DNA from: Lepeophtheirus salmonis
Taxonomy: Eukaryota; Arthropoda; Copepoda; Siphonostomatoida; Caligidae
Length of the DNA stretch: 64,000 nucleotides
Reading direction: 5' to 3'
Assembly (NCBI RefSeq): GCF_016086655.4
Contig: NC_052137.2
Coordinates: 35,608,007-35,672,006, forward strand
Part shown: positions 1-11,067 of the stretch, piece after piece
Layout of the letters: the number at the start of each line of letters is the position of its first letter
How positions within the stretch are numbered: the stretch's first letter is position 1
Notes under the pieces: generated by a model
What the model saw: only the letters and a program-made list of their open reading frames with translations
Told to the model about the DNA's origin: nothing
The model's database searches: none
Position numbers and translations under genes: made by a program

Positions 1-560
1 TATAAATAAAATAAAATATATATTATTGATTAATAAATTAGCTTTAATCAATAAGTCAATTTTGATAGCTTTTTTTTTTTTGTGCAATTACAGTGTTTTC
101 CAATGATTTTTTTACATTGTCAGAGTGATACAGTTGTATCTGAGTTTCAATAAGTTAAGGGCTTCTTATGGATCTCTAAAAAAGATCATTCGATGTCAAA
201 TCAACGAGGTCATGTCTCCCGACCCTATCAGATTTGTATGATTTTTGGTACACAAGCTCAAATTCATAAGTAGATTTAGTGTGCCAAATTTCAGCACATA
301 ATTCTGAGTAGTTCATGAGATATAGATACTCGTCTCAGACAAAAATTTTCATGGTCAAGTATATCTCCCTTGTTCATAAAGTTGGTCATCATTTTGAAAT
401 AGTTTGTTCATTCTTTTTCGAGACTTGGAACTGTCGTCATGACCCAAAACTGGTTTTACTCAAAGTTTTAGGTGTAAATAAAATTGGGAAAGGGTAGCGT
501 AGATTATGGATCCAGGTCTACTACTAAGCTTGGCAGGGCCCTCTAATATGATATGCATAA
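1..560. other. AT-rich stretch without recognisable feature
   Basis: Nothing supportable was seen. The one longer open frame (315-497, +) has no good start context and no recognisable motif. Confidence 0.5.
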
Positions 561-574
561 TATTTCTTAATCCA

Positions 575-905
575 GGGGTTCTTAAACTGTACCATGACAA
601 GGCTCCCTACACTAATATACTTTTTAGCTGAGGCTCCCTTTATACGAAAGATGAGTAGTATGTATTTGTAGACTGAAATCAATACTCAATTCTCCATCTT
701 CCTCTGTCCCCCTAGCATCACCTCACGGCCCCCACTTTGAAAACCATTGTCTTAAGTAACCTTAGTTTTAGGGGCCCTGCTGGAATTTGGGGCACTATGC
801 ACTCTGTGTATTAGGTATATGCAGCCCTGTTTATATCTTATATCATTTCCTTGTCCCAAATTTTCTAGCAACACCCCTTGTTTTAAGTGCCTGTATTCTG
901 TGCCC
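575..905. repeat. Dispersed repeat with hAT-like GGTTCTTAAAC end
   Basis: The part from about 575 to 750 is bounded by 'ggggttcttaaactg' and 'actttgaaaaccattg', an imperfect inverted pair of the 'CAGTGGTTCTCAA' type common at hAT-like MITE ends. The part from about 685 to 905 aligns by eye, in inverted orientation, with 43868-44090. Shared blocks include 'cattgtcttaag', 'ggggccctgct', 'cactctgtgtat' and 'cttgttttaag'. This makes it a dispersed repeat and not unique sequence. Confidence 0.6.
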
Positions 906-1640
906 GTTCAATTATTTCGGATTTTGGCCCTCAAAAAACGAAATTCTAGATTTTTTTGTTTAAACCTCGAAAACAACAATACTATTTGATGTCTTATGTA
1001 TTGTGCAAGAAAATATAAATGGGAAATATACTTTTATGATTTAAATTACTTTTAAATCATTTATTTACTTTATTGACATAAATATTATAATCAAAATTTA
1101 TGAAATTTCTACAAAGAAATGTTCTATGATGTAAAACACTTTACTGTAACACCATAACGAAATCAAAAACATATTTAAAGTCATGGGTAGTACCCATTAG
1201 TTTTGAATCCCACTGAAGAGATGCAATTTCTTTCACTTGGTTCTCTTAAGCCATTATAACAATATTTATAGATAAATAACCATGTATGTCTTACTAATCA
1301 AAGTTTAAAACCACATATTTTTGAGGAAGTGCAAGTCAATAATAATAATAATAATATTTAACACATATTTCGTAAATAAAGTAAAAATTAATGTTTTGCG
1401 TTGCTTGCCATAGTAATATATAACCATATACTATAATATTCTTATTTCAAAATGCTTAATGTGAGTACAGTATAATTTATTCAAATTTAAAAATATTTAA
1501 TACGGTGTGCTTTTATTATATGTGAACATTTTTATCCTACTGCCAAGGGTATCTTTTTAACTTTGGGGGTCTGATGCACCCTACAGTGTAGAGAGCCAAA
1601 AGTGTAAAAAAAAAAAGTTGAAAATAACTCAATAGACTAA
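906..1640. other. AT-rich stretch, no gene seen
   Basis: It holds an (aat)n run near 1340-1357 and several A/T homopolymers. No coding or structured element is supported. Confidence 0.5.
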
Positions 1641-1649
1641 TTCAAAATA

Positions 1650-1990
1650 GCTTTGCTACGGAGGAGATGGGTTTCTTTCATTGTTGGTGTTAAAAAGTGG
1701 CCTCTCCACCCTCAACAGGCTCTTTCCACTAACTTTTATGATAGCTCTCTGGACAGTCTGGTATGAAATCCCGAGCATGGCCCTAATAACCTTGGGGAAA
1801 TTGGCCTGGGCGGATTTTTTTAACTAGTTTGCCCTTTTTGATAGAGCTCTTCTTCTTCTCCAACGTTTTGTATTTGCCAACGGCGTAGACCGTGGTTTTG
1901 GAGACCCCTGACTGCTTGGAGTGCGCAAATGTAAATTCATCGTTTATGTTCAAGTATATTTTGCTCGACTTGTTCGTAAGTTAGAGAGCT
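1650..1990 (-). pseudogene. Mariner-type transposase, N-terminal DNA-binding fragment
   Basis: Minus-strand translation gives two helix-turn-helix segments typical of the bipartite mariner/Tc1 DNA-binding domain. The first reads QSGVSKTTVYAVGKYKTL, followed by a Lys-rich linker. The second reads RAMLGISYQTVQRAI and runs into VERPLF. A one-base frame change separates them (in the proline codon before KVIRAM). No catalytic domain follows, so this is a dead N-terminal fragment. The family call rests on motif order only. Confidence 0.7.
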
Positions 1991-2059
1991 CAGGTTGATT
2001 TTGTTTTGTAATTAATTGTTTATGTTTTAATATAACGCAATACAAATTAATTTAAATTT

Positions 2060-2240
2060 TTTAATATATATATGTATAAAAAAAAAGAGGGAAAAAAAAC
2101 CTTAAAGACGTCATGAGGGATCTATTTTACCTAATTTAAGGATTGACAAGTGGGACTGGGCTGGACTACAAGTTGTAAGTAAGGACAGACATAAGACTGA
2201 CTGTTACTAGTCAAATCTTATTCATGACTTTTTTAAATTT
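2060..2240. repeat. Dispersed 'ttaaggaytgayragtg' repeat, copy 1
   Basis: The segment 'ttttacctaatttaagg' followed by 'attgacaagtgggactg' resembles 63730-63765 ('ttttaccttttttaagg', 'actgatgagtgagattg'). It belongs to the loosely defined GGACTGG-rich repeats of this window. Confidence 0.35.
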
Positions 2241-2726
2241 TAGAACTCAGTTTTAATGATAAATTGCTTTAATATGCAGTTTGTTCATAAAATATAATAT
2301 GTGTACAATGTACATAGAATACACAACTTTATTTATGTCATATTAATCAAAAATAATTATAATATATTTTGACTTGGACATATTGATATCTTTGACCTTT
2401 GACCAGAGAAGCTCTTGTAATTATCATTTTAGAGGCTAACTCGGGGATAACCAAAAGTTATAATAGTAAATATAATTTTTAAGGAAGTCAGAGATTAGGA
2501 CATGAGAAGAGAAAGAACAGATAACTCAATTTCTTGGCAAGAAAACATTTCATGCAACTTATTTTTACCACGACTCCATCCAATAACAAAAATAAATAAA
2601 ATTCTTTAAGATGTTGATGTGCGTGTACAAGAGGTTGAAGACGATAGAAAATAGTTCATCTCCTCTTGGATCTGTTCCTAATGATGATTACACTCCTGAT
2701 GATGAGGGGAAAAAATATAAAGAATT

Positions 2727-2747
2727 TATATATATATATATATATAT
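2727..2747. repeat. (TA)n microsatellite
   Basis: Uninterrupted TA dinucleotide run in otherwise featureless AT-rich DNA (2250-2885). Confidence 0.9.
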
Positions 2748-2889
2748 GTGTACACTGTAATATAAGTAATAATTACATAAACGTATTATGAAGATGATGA
2801 TAGTAGTTCAATAAACTGTTATTTATCTTCAAAACTGCTCATTCCGGTCAAAAGACAGGAATAATCCTTATCAAAAATAACAATCTTCA

Positions 2890-3200
2890 TTCCGTTTATC
2901 AACCTTTACTCCAAAAAGAAACAGAGGAATCCCTTGTTAAATGCAGGGATGTAACGCCGCCTGTTTTCACTAGCAAAATAATTGAGATTGTATTCCATTG
3001 TAAGCTGCCGATTTTTCTGCTCCTTTCCCTCTTATCAGTGCTCCCAATGTTGATTGATTGAAATTAGCTCTTGTTATATTGTGAACAATTATCACCCATT
3101 ACTGAATAATAATTCAATTGTTGGGAAGAATTGGCTAGCTACCAACAGATTTTGGGTCTTTTTATCGTTTCTTTTTGGAGAAAAGGTTGCGTGATACAAT
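2890..3200. repeat. TIR element, copy A of a paired repeat
   Basis: The ends are inverted: 'aacctttactccaaaaagaa' at 2901-2920, and 'ttctttttggagaaaaggtt' at about 3169-3188. The interior from 3005 is repeated at about 3430-3640, with shared blocks 'attagctcttg', 'gtgaacaattatca', 'ttgggaagaattg' and 'ctaccaac'. Inverted or partial relatives lie at 51110-51300 and 44096-44185. No coding capacity. Confidence 0.6.
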
Positions 3201-3424
3201 CAAGATAACGATTTGATATAAGTACACAATTTATAATATAATTGTTAAATTGTTTAATGATATCCAAAAGTGGAATCAGTCTTGATAATGTCTAAATGTA
3301 ATTATTTATAGAAACAAATAGTATTTTTATTTGAAAAGAGCCTATTTAAGACAAATGGAGCACTTTATAAAAAAACTCCTTAAAATAACAGGGCATTATT
3401 TCGCTAACACAGAAATATTCATTT

Positions 3425-3640
3425 TAATATGTTTCAGCCCCCCAATTACCAGTGTTCTGAACGTTGATTGGTTGAACTGGAATTAGCTCTTGCATGCTGT
3501 GAACAATTATCATCAATTATTGAATATTAATTTCATTGTTGGGAAGAATTGTCTAACTACCAACTGATTTTGGGGCTTTTATGGTCTATTTTTTTAGAGG
3601 AAAGGTTGCTAGATCCAAATAAAGCTATGGTTTGTTTGAT
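3425..3640. repeat. Direct copy B of the 2.9-kb TIR element
   Basis: Aligns with 3005-3215 at a spacing of about 420 bp. It has the same order of blocks ('attagctcttg', 'gtgaacaattatca', 'gttgggaagaattg') and ends in 'aggaaaggttgc'. Its left inverted end is not obvious. Confidence 0.55.
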
Positions 3641-4087
3641 TTGGCTCAAAAGTTTACTTTTTGGCCCACATAAAACTACAACTTGAATAAGTTAGGTTTC
3701 CTGTAAAAGTACCTTTAAAAAAAAAATTGTATTTATTTTCATTATAATATTGGATTATAATCATTTTCACTTAAAATGAGAAATTTGTGCACCATAATAA
3801 ATGAGTTATTTCCCCCTAATTTTTACTTCTATATATTTAAAAAAATTTGGAAATTTTATTTATGGATGATTTTTTTAAAATATTTTCTTCTTTTTGTTAG
3901 TTTGAATAAAAAAGTCTGAATCTTTGATATGCGCCAAAAAATGATATTTTTACAAAAAAAAAAAGCAATCACTAGTACACAAAAGAACACATTTCAGTTT
4001 AGCGTTTTTTTACATAAAATAAATATACGTAAAAAAGTTCAAATTTTGTTACATAGTGAAATTAACCGTACGTGGACATTTTACCTA

Positions 4088-4617
4088 AAATCTGTAGCCC
4101 AAAAACCACTTTGCCGAACAGACTCTTTGCCAAACAGACAGATTGCAGACCAACCACTTTGCCGAATGGGTAGTTTTATATTTGATGATGATTCATGCTC
4201 TAATACTATGAACATAATTAAGATTTTAATCCCTAAACTACACCATATTTAATTATTTACCACGAAGTGCAATCATTCAGTGTTCATTCATTAATTATTA
4301 ATTGAGTCATTTCAATATGATGATGCTTGATGTTTGGATTTCTTGAGTAAATATTTTTTTGTATTGCCTTTTGCAGAGAATAGTGCTTCTTGTCCAGTAT
4401 AAGTGTTTTGTCCAATGAAAAAACTATCTCGATAATTATAAAGTCAAAGGCAATAATCAATTAATGAATACTTAATCATGGAATTCGTGGAAAATAATTA
4501 AACATTTAAACTTTTGAATTTAGAGTAGCATAAATCAATATCAAATATATTGCTTATTTTTTCGGCAAAGTGGTCGTTTGGCAGAATGACATTCAGCAAA
4601 GTGTGCTTTAACCAAAA
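4088..4617. mobile_element. Long-TIR foldback element with terminal TTTGCCGAA array
   Basis: The left arm begins with three spaced units ('accactttgccgaac', 'ctctttgccaaac', 'accactttgccgaat'). The right arm carries the reverse complement ('ttcggcaaagtggtcg', 'tttggcagaatgac', 'ttcagcaaagtg'). The inversion continues inward: 'ttatatttgatgatgattcatgct' on the left matches, reversed, 'agcataaatcaatatcaaa' at about 4528-4546, giving arms of roughly 150-200 bp. Candidate target duplication is only approximate (TTTTACCTA versus ATTTACCAA). No transposase is present, so it is non-autonomous. Confidence 0.65.
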
Positions 4618-5940
4618 ATTTACCAATCATTTCGTAAGTAGAAAAAATAAAGATTTAGCTTATTCGAGTGAATTAGATCAACGAACAGAATTCTAATAAG
4701 AGCTTACATAATAAGCTAAGCGATCCTTCACGTAATGATTGTGGAAATCATTGTGCTATTCAGGGCTGTAATCCCCATGGGGAAGGGGGAAGGAGACCTA
4801 GACCTTCAATGACAGTATTTATGAGCCCTACATAATGTTGAGTCATCTTTATCCACTCCAATCTTCTCAATCAATAATTACGGCACTGTTAAAAAAAGTG
4901 ATCTGAAATAATTGTCTACTAATTCATTCATTATAGAATCGTTCCACTCATTTATACACCATATTATGTAGTATGATTGACCTCACGAATATATATTTTA
5001 TAAAAAGAATGCCTAGATAGATAGATCACTTACTCCAACCCTCTTTGACCTCTTTAACCTTGAAATCCGTTATATGAAACAAAAACCAGGTATTAGAGAA
5101 TTTAATCTTTGTATCGTAATATGCAACTATTACTTTTATTTTGGATGAAATCGATGAAAACTGTGGATTTGCAACATTTCATGGCTGTATTTGAATACTG
5201 TTTTTTAAATGTTTATCAAAATATAAGTATTTAATGGAGGAGGAAAATGTTTTAAAGCAGAATACGTTTTTCACGTATATTTTATTCACAATAATGAATG
5301 ATAATATTATTTCAAATAAAATTACAATTATTATTAGATAGAGGGCGCTGTTAAAATTATGATCAGCATGCGCCATTTTTTATAAACAACTAGTTTATAA
5401 AAACAAGCTACAGACTGCCACTCCAACTTGCGGATAATATATATTTTTTAGTTTGCTCAAGCCCTAGAGGGCCTAATTTATATACAAGAATAGCTACTAA
5501 GGTTCCCTCTATCCAATCAAAACCTGACAGGATGTCAAATTTTAAACACTAAGAGGAAATTGAAGAGAAATTATAATTACAGCGTGGCATATTTTCTATA
5601 TGATATAATCTTTGCTTTCAGCTTGGATTTTCACATTTCATAATTTTTTCAAGTCATAATTATTGTTTACAATTCGATAGAGTTTGTCGCGAAACTAACT
5701 CCGCACTTCTGCAGACAAGTCGTGCCAGACGTTAAACAGTCCCTATTGACAAGTTCTTTATTTTATTATATTTTGTGAGCTTTCGAATTTTATTGAGTAC
5801 TAAACGGATTTCCATTCCCCCGTTACAATAAACTAAACGCACAGAAACCTTTCTTATTTCTTTGTTCTGTGTATATTCTTAGATTTTATTCCCATTATCT
5901 GTTGATTTTGCTGTAAAAATATATTTCATGTATGGTATAT
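4618..5940. other. AT-rich stretch without supported gene
   Basis: A 65-codon minus-strand frame (5179-5376) would encode one hydrophobic helix, but nothing else supports it. The short phrase 'gggctgtaatcccc' near 4764 resembles the head of the CAGGGGCGTCC family. Confidence 0.45.
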
Positions 5941-6169
5941 CAGGGACGTCGGCAGGAGGTGGGCTGGAGGGGTTGTAGCTAGCTACACCCTATATTAAGG
6001 AATTTAATATTTGAGATTTTTTCTAAAAAAATGTAATTTTTTCGTGAGCAGCTGTTGATTTTTGAAAAAAATCCACCGAAAAATTTAATATTTGAATTTC
6101 TTTTTTTTTCCCAAAAAAAAAAAACCAACCAAAAACCCAAGCCGAAATATAATCCTGCGGACACCCCTG
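5941..6169 (+). mobile_element. CAGGGGCGTCC-family element, 229 bp
   Basis: Both ends are present: 'cagggacgtcggcagga' at 5941 and 'tcctgcggacacccctg' ending at 6169, an imperfect 17-bp inverted repeat. The head carries the family block 'ggctggaggggttgtagc'. The tail carries 'ccaaaaacccaagccg' and then 'ataatcctgcgg'. The interior is A/T homopolymer-rich. A TIR starting CAGGGGCG recalls hAT termini, but no clean 8-bp target duplication is visible. No coding capacity. Confidence 0.7.
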
Positions 6170-6299
6170 TTTATATATATATGTAACAACTTCTGGTAGT
6201 TGACGACCACCTATATATTGAAATTAGTTGAATAATTCAATTATTATAAGAAACCATACTGGCCATGATGAAAAATGAATGTATACATATTTATATTTT

Positions 6300-6560
6300 G
6301 GGAACTGTGGCTCGAGACTTGCTACTCAACTTTGACCCGACTCCATATTTTGAAGACTTGACTTGATTACACTAACAAAGTCTCGAAGACTTAATTTGAA
6401 CTTGACGGTCCTTTTAATTTTTTCACTGTATATAAGGTACTCTTTAAAGTATGGTTTATTTTCTAATGTCTCTCTTACTAAAGCACGTGAAAATATTGAA
6501 GGACTTGGACTCACGTGCAAAGACTTTAGTCTCAAATGTCAATATAAGGACTTATCCCCC
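6300..6560. repeat. Low-complexity 'gacttg'-rich repeat
   Basis: Repeated short blocks 'gacttg', 'agactt' and 'tctcgaagactt' interrupted by unique sequence. Similar wording recurs near 42900-43000. Class unknown. Confidence 0.3.
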
Positions 6561-6813
6561 ACCTCTAATTAACACATTGTTAATTGGATTTATGAATCTA
6601 TGTTTTGAGTTAGAATTTTGACAGGAGTCTTTTAAGTTAGGTAAGTTTTTTCTCTCCATAACTATTTTTTTGTGTGTAATTCCGGAGGCAATACTTGTTA
6701 TAAATAATCCTCTACGCCATTTTTGACATGAGAATTGAGGGCAAAACTTGTGACCTGATATCAAAAAATGCCCCCCCCCCTTCCTTTCTCCTTAGTATTT
6801 AAACAACCTGAAA

Positions 6814-6906
6814 ATGGATAAAGAGGCTGGAAATGTGGTGAATGTTGATACTCCTTCTAGAAATGAGGAAGTTCATACTAGGAATAAAGTTCAAAATACT
6901 GAGTAG
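6814..6906 (+). CDS. Possible short terminal exon, 30 residues
   Basis: An ATG opens a frame of 30 codons ending in TAG. It encodes a polar peptide starting MDKEAGNVVNVDTPS, without homology that I recognise. Immediately upstream, 6771-6795 is a C-run followed by 'ttcctttctccttag', a strong match to a polypyrimidine tract plus AG acceptor, and the frame is open from that AG. It could be a last coding exon whose upstream exons lie elsewhere, or chance. No poly(A) signal was identified close by. Confidence 0.2.
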   Translation: MDKEAGNVVNVDTPSRNEEVHTRNKVQNTE

Positions 6907-7650
6907 ACAATATGATATATGATGTTTCAGGATTGGGATACGTACCCCATATACATAGTAATAGTACATATAGAGATGAAAAAGTTTAAAGCATGAAAGA
7001 TCTCGAATCCTTTGCCAAGAAATAATAATAACCTTTTATTGGTTTTTTTTTTCCACCCCTTGCAGCAAGAGAGTAAAACTTTTCTTAAGCGATTAATCAA
7101 TGCCATCAATATGCACTGACAACAACGTGGAGCTGGCGTATCCAATCTTCTATGATATACATATACAAACTTGAACAGACACTTGAGAATATTTGATGTA
7201 GTGTTATTTTTAAGACTCAGGATTTGATCTTTAATCATTTAATTGCTTTATTTCTCGGTCTGGACAACGAGATCAAGACTGAGACGAAACTCAAACCTTC
7301 AAAAATTGGTCCCTATTATACAGAATATGATATGACTCCCCCCCCATCCTACACTGATCGGGCCATGTATCCTCTTTTTTGAGAATCAAAACCTAGTCAC
7401 TCTAATTAATCATTTAGCATAAGAAGACTTTATTTTTCTATGAAAAAACCAAGGTTATTTGGAGAAATAATGTTAACTTTTACAATTTTTGTACAATTTG
7501 TTTTTTGAATCAGCTTATTTTTTAGAGAAAATACATACTATTTAATACGCAAAACATAAAAACATCTAATTTTCTGACTGAAATATCCCCGCTCCCTCAT
7601 GGCGACATCCTGGGATGAACACTTCCATTTTCATTCGCGATTGTCTAAAT
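6907..7650. other. Intergenic, no feature
   Basis: Contains a C-run near 7340 and A/T runs. No supported gene or repeat. Confidence 0.45.
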
Positions 7651-7651
7651 A

Positions 7652-8089
7652 CGAGAGTGGCCTGAAAAGTTACCGAGCTCAACGTGAAGATGGAAGCACT
7701 CATAAATAAAAGCTAGTCACACCTATCTAGCATTTGTTGACAGTTACTCACAAAAGTTTCAGTCATTTTGGATCCACGAATTATAGTTTGAATGGATTGA
7801 CCATCCACTGTACTCCTTTAGATTTAGCTCCAAGAGACTTCTATTCGTTTCCTCATCTAAAAATTTCGCACGGAGGACAAAGATTTTCATGGAATGAAAA
7901 ATTCACCTTCATGAAGGTGAACAAATATTCTACAAAGAAAAATGGCTAAAGGAATATTTTGATGGGTTGCAGAGATGAGAGCATCACTGCAGAAGTGTGT
8001 AAGTCCCAAGGAGACTATGTTGAAAAATAAAAATTCAGAAAAAGTGTCTTGTATCTTTGTTATGTCCGATACTTTTCAGAACAAATTTG
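7652..8089 (+). mobile_element. Mariner deletion derivative carrying transposase C-terminus
   Basis: The ends form an imperfect inverted pair. The left starts 'cgagagtggcctgaaaagtt', and the right contains 'ccgatacttttcag' before its end. Both are flanked by TA (7650-7651 and 8090-8091), the mariner/Tc1 target. The + strand encodes the third-aspartate region PLDLAPRDFYSFP, a charged stretch, and after a frameshift the C-terminal GDYVEK stop (about 8030). The whole N-terminal and central catalytic region is missing, so the element is non-autonomous and the reading frame is broken. Confidence 0.7.
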
Positions 8090-8391
8090 TATGTATGTAC
8101 CTAAAACTTGAAACATGGAGTAATTCCTCGTTCACCTTAAAAAGAGGATTCTACACCTCCTAGCTGAATCTCCATTATGACTCAGAACCACAAAAGTGCT
8201 TCTCCCCGTAATATAATTTATAAAAGTGTATTATAGTTCATAAAGAACCTAGATACCTAATGGGGAAAGTCATCGATAATGACAAAAAGTACATTAAAAA
8301 AAAGTTTGTATTCTTCCTTTTAAAAAAAAACTGGCTCAATGAAAGTTGATTATTAGTGTTTACCTATATACCTTATACACATTTATGTATA

Positions 8392-9193
8392 CTGGGTGTC
8401 ACGTGAAAATCGTGAGAGTCATTATTTGAAATATATTAAAGGCCTCATACATTCTTTTTTGCATCCCCCCTATACATATGTACATTTGAGCAAACCACGA
8501 GACAAAAGAAACATCTCCGTCCGGAGCTCCATGGACATTTGGAACAATATGAATGTGTCCAAAACTACGATCTATGAGGTCAAAGACAAGATTGAAGCTG
8601 GCTATTTGCGTGCTTCAATATTGTCACTTGACATTGTTTCATCCTCAGAGCCCAAGGTTGACCAGCGTTGGGACAAGATGTTTGCCAACTATGTGGTCAA
8701 CGTATGCACTAGCTTCCACAACCGCATTGAGACCATTGTGAAGGCTGGAGGTAATGTGTTGAGAGAAAGTCATCTGAAATAGTATGTGTCTATATACAAA
8801 ATCGGGATTTTAAATCTGGAACAAGTTTAGAACTCGATATCATCTTGGCAGCCCTGAGATTTATCTTTATGAAAGTGTCCTGAAATCCTGAGATGTCCTC
8901 AGAATCCGAACACCGTGTGGTAACATTGTGTCCCTCAGTACAGGGCGCAGGCCTAAGAGATTATTGAGTTTACAAAACTGCCCAAATCAACTGCTTACGA
9001 TGTTTCCCCTTGGCTTTCGAGGAGTTTGATGAGTCAGTTTGAAGCTGGAGGTGGTTGGTTTGAGTGATTGACTTCCGGACTTAGAATCCCCACACTGTAT
9101 GGAAAGTTTTATAAGGTTTATCAAAAAATTGACTAAAATGTAGGTTTTTAGATTTAAAAGTTGCAAGTGTCCATATTTCCACGTGACACCCGG
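8392..9193 (+). mobile_element. Mariner internal-deletion derivative, intact TIRs
   Basis: Nineteen-bp terminal inverted repeats ('ctgggtgtcacgtgaaaat' at the left, complement of 'ccgggtgtcacgtggaaat' at the right, 2 mismatches) are flanked by TA (8390-8391, 9194-9195). The 802-bp body is far shorter than a full mariner of about 1.3 kb. The frame 8396-8782 contains the N-terminal helix-turn-helix (NNMNVSKTTIYEVKDKI). It then passes within about 40 residues to the C-terminal block (RWDKMFANYVVNVCTSF, KAGGNVL), so the whole catalytic DDD core is deleted. It is probably a MITE-like passenger mobilised in trans. Confidence 0.85.
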
Positions 9194-9195
9194 TA

Positions 9196-9809
9196 ATTTA
9201 ATACTGTTTACTTCTTTGAGTTCTTCTTCATTTTTAAGAAAGCAGTGAGAACCGAGGAAGAGAAGGGAGATAAAGAAACTATGAAAACAACAGTATAGGG
9301 TCTTTCTTCTTCATCCACGCCCCAAATATATACATATATGTATACAACATGTATATTTATAAAAAGAAAATCGTTCCCGCCCTTAAATGGATCTCTATTT
9401 ATAAATATATAAATGTATTTTTTTTCCTTCTTCAAAACGTGTATACATATTACTCTGAAGGTTATATTGTAACTTTCTTTCTGCTTTTTTTTTCTTCGCT
9501 TGACTCTCAATCACTTGCTCCCTTCCTTGCTTTCTAATTTTTAGTTTTATATAAAGTAGACTAGAGCAGATTGACTATAACGCAAAATTCATACTCATTA
9601 GAGGACCTACATAGCAGAATCAGGGCTTCATCACATAACAAACTTTATGGAAGACTTGAAAATAAGAAAAACACACTTGGTGAATTTGAAAGATGCTGCA
9701 TGTTAAATTACGAGTGCGAAAAGATGCCCTAATGTGCTCTTAATTCACTTACTGAGAATGATAGAAAATCATTATGAGCTGTGATTTAGAACAAAGGCCT
9801 TTTAGCATT
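9196..9809. other. AT-rich intergenic stretch
   Basis: No feature seen apart from T-runs near 9420 and 9485. Confidence 0.45.
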
Positions 9810-10085
9810 ACTCCGATATGGATCCTCAATTCTACTACTCCTTGTCCAACAAGAATTTACAATTATGACTCTTCAAAAAATCCTCAGGGTTACTCTCTGT
9901 CTTTTTTGAGCACACTCGGATATTTAATCATGTTTTGAATATAATTGAATGTAATAGAATCTCACTACTTTGGAGTTAAATAATAATGACAAATGCTAAG
10001 AAAAAGAAAACCCATACATCAAATTACCAATTCCCCTCCCCCCTAAATAAAACCGGGTGAATTAAAAAATACACCAGATTTTCAA
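9810..10085 (+). repeat. Dispersed 'gatcctcaattctac' family, copy 1
   Basis: Ordered blocks are 'gatcctcaattctac', 'ttacaattatgactc', 'cagggttactctctgtc', 'ttttgaatataattgaat', 'ttaaataataatgaca' and 'aaaccgggtgaatt'. The same blocks recur at about 17001-17205, 36220-36474 and, inverted, 12000-12118. Weaker copies lie at 44681-44790 and 62045-62210. No TIR or coding region was recognised. Confidence 0.6.
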
Positions 10086-10089
10086 TACT

Positions 10090-11060
10090 ACAGATTACCA
10101 GTGTAATTCATTAAGGCATCCCAAAGAAATAATTAATTAATTTACACTCAAGCGAAATATGAAATTAATTGCTTTTTTGTCAAAATATTTTTATTTTGAC
10201 AAAAAAAAGTATATATATCCGGCTCGAGTCTATTTCAAGAAGATACACTATTACAAATGGTATTTTTCAAAATAATCATCATCTTAGATATTTTAAAAAC
10301 CTTATATCTAATGTAAAATAACATAAGAAGTTATATAAATAGACACAAGGCTACTAAATTTTTTTTTTATAGGGTGGGAGGGGGACTTTTTGGCAATTCT
10401 TTGATAATTTAAAAAAATATAGTTCGAATGAATTGATTATAAAAGAAATGACAAATGATTAAAATTTGACCTTAAAGACAAATTTAAAAAAAATGACAGA
10501 TATGAATGTTATTAATTTTAAATTGTGACAAAAAAAAAAAGTCCAAATTTCGACAACAAACTTTTTTTGGTCAAATTTGACAAGATTTTTATTTGTCACT
10601 GGCTTGAATAGACAACCCTCTAAAGTCCAGGGGAGCCGGAACCCTAAGGCCCACCCCACACACATACTTTTGATAGTTATTGCAGTACAAAATATTCGTC
10701 TTGTCTAAAAAATTATAAATGTCATAGTTTTTGAACAATAAAAATTTGTCAAAAATGTCCCTCCCCCCCCAAAAAAAAAAAAAAAAAATTTCCGTATAAT
10801 TTAGGCCACACTTACAATTACATACCGGCGCTGGTACTATAGTCTTACCTAACTACCTAAATATTGATTGGAGAGGAGGATTATGTGTTCATTGAGGGGC
10901 ATCAATGTTGGGTGAAAGTTCATTTTCCGTTTCAGTTATGGATTAGTTTGATTAATTTTTGTAAAGACTGTGTACGGGATTATTACGATATTATCACGCT
11001 TTTGTTTGCTGTCCAGTTCTGAAAGTTATAATATATTTTTTATTACTTAATTTCAAACAT
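10090..11060. other. Low-complexity AT-rich region, no gene
   Basis: 10365-10790 begins with 'gggtgggagggggac' and ends with 'ccctcccccccc'. Inside it repeats 'gtcaaatttgaca'-like phrases, so it may be a worn foldback repeat. A short open frame lies at about 10937-11020, but no donor site is convincing. Confidence 0.4.
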
Positions 11061-11067
11061 ATTATAG

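Noticed and set aside
5179..5376. 65-codon minus-strand frame with a hydrophobic helix and fair start context
   Set aside because: Ile/Leu/Phe-rich frames of this size are expected in AT-rich DNA, and nothing else supports it.
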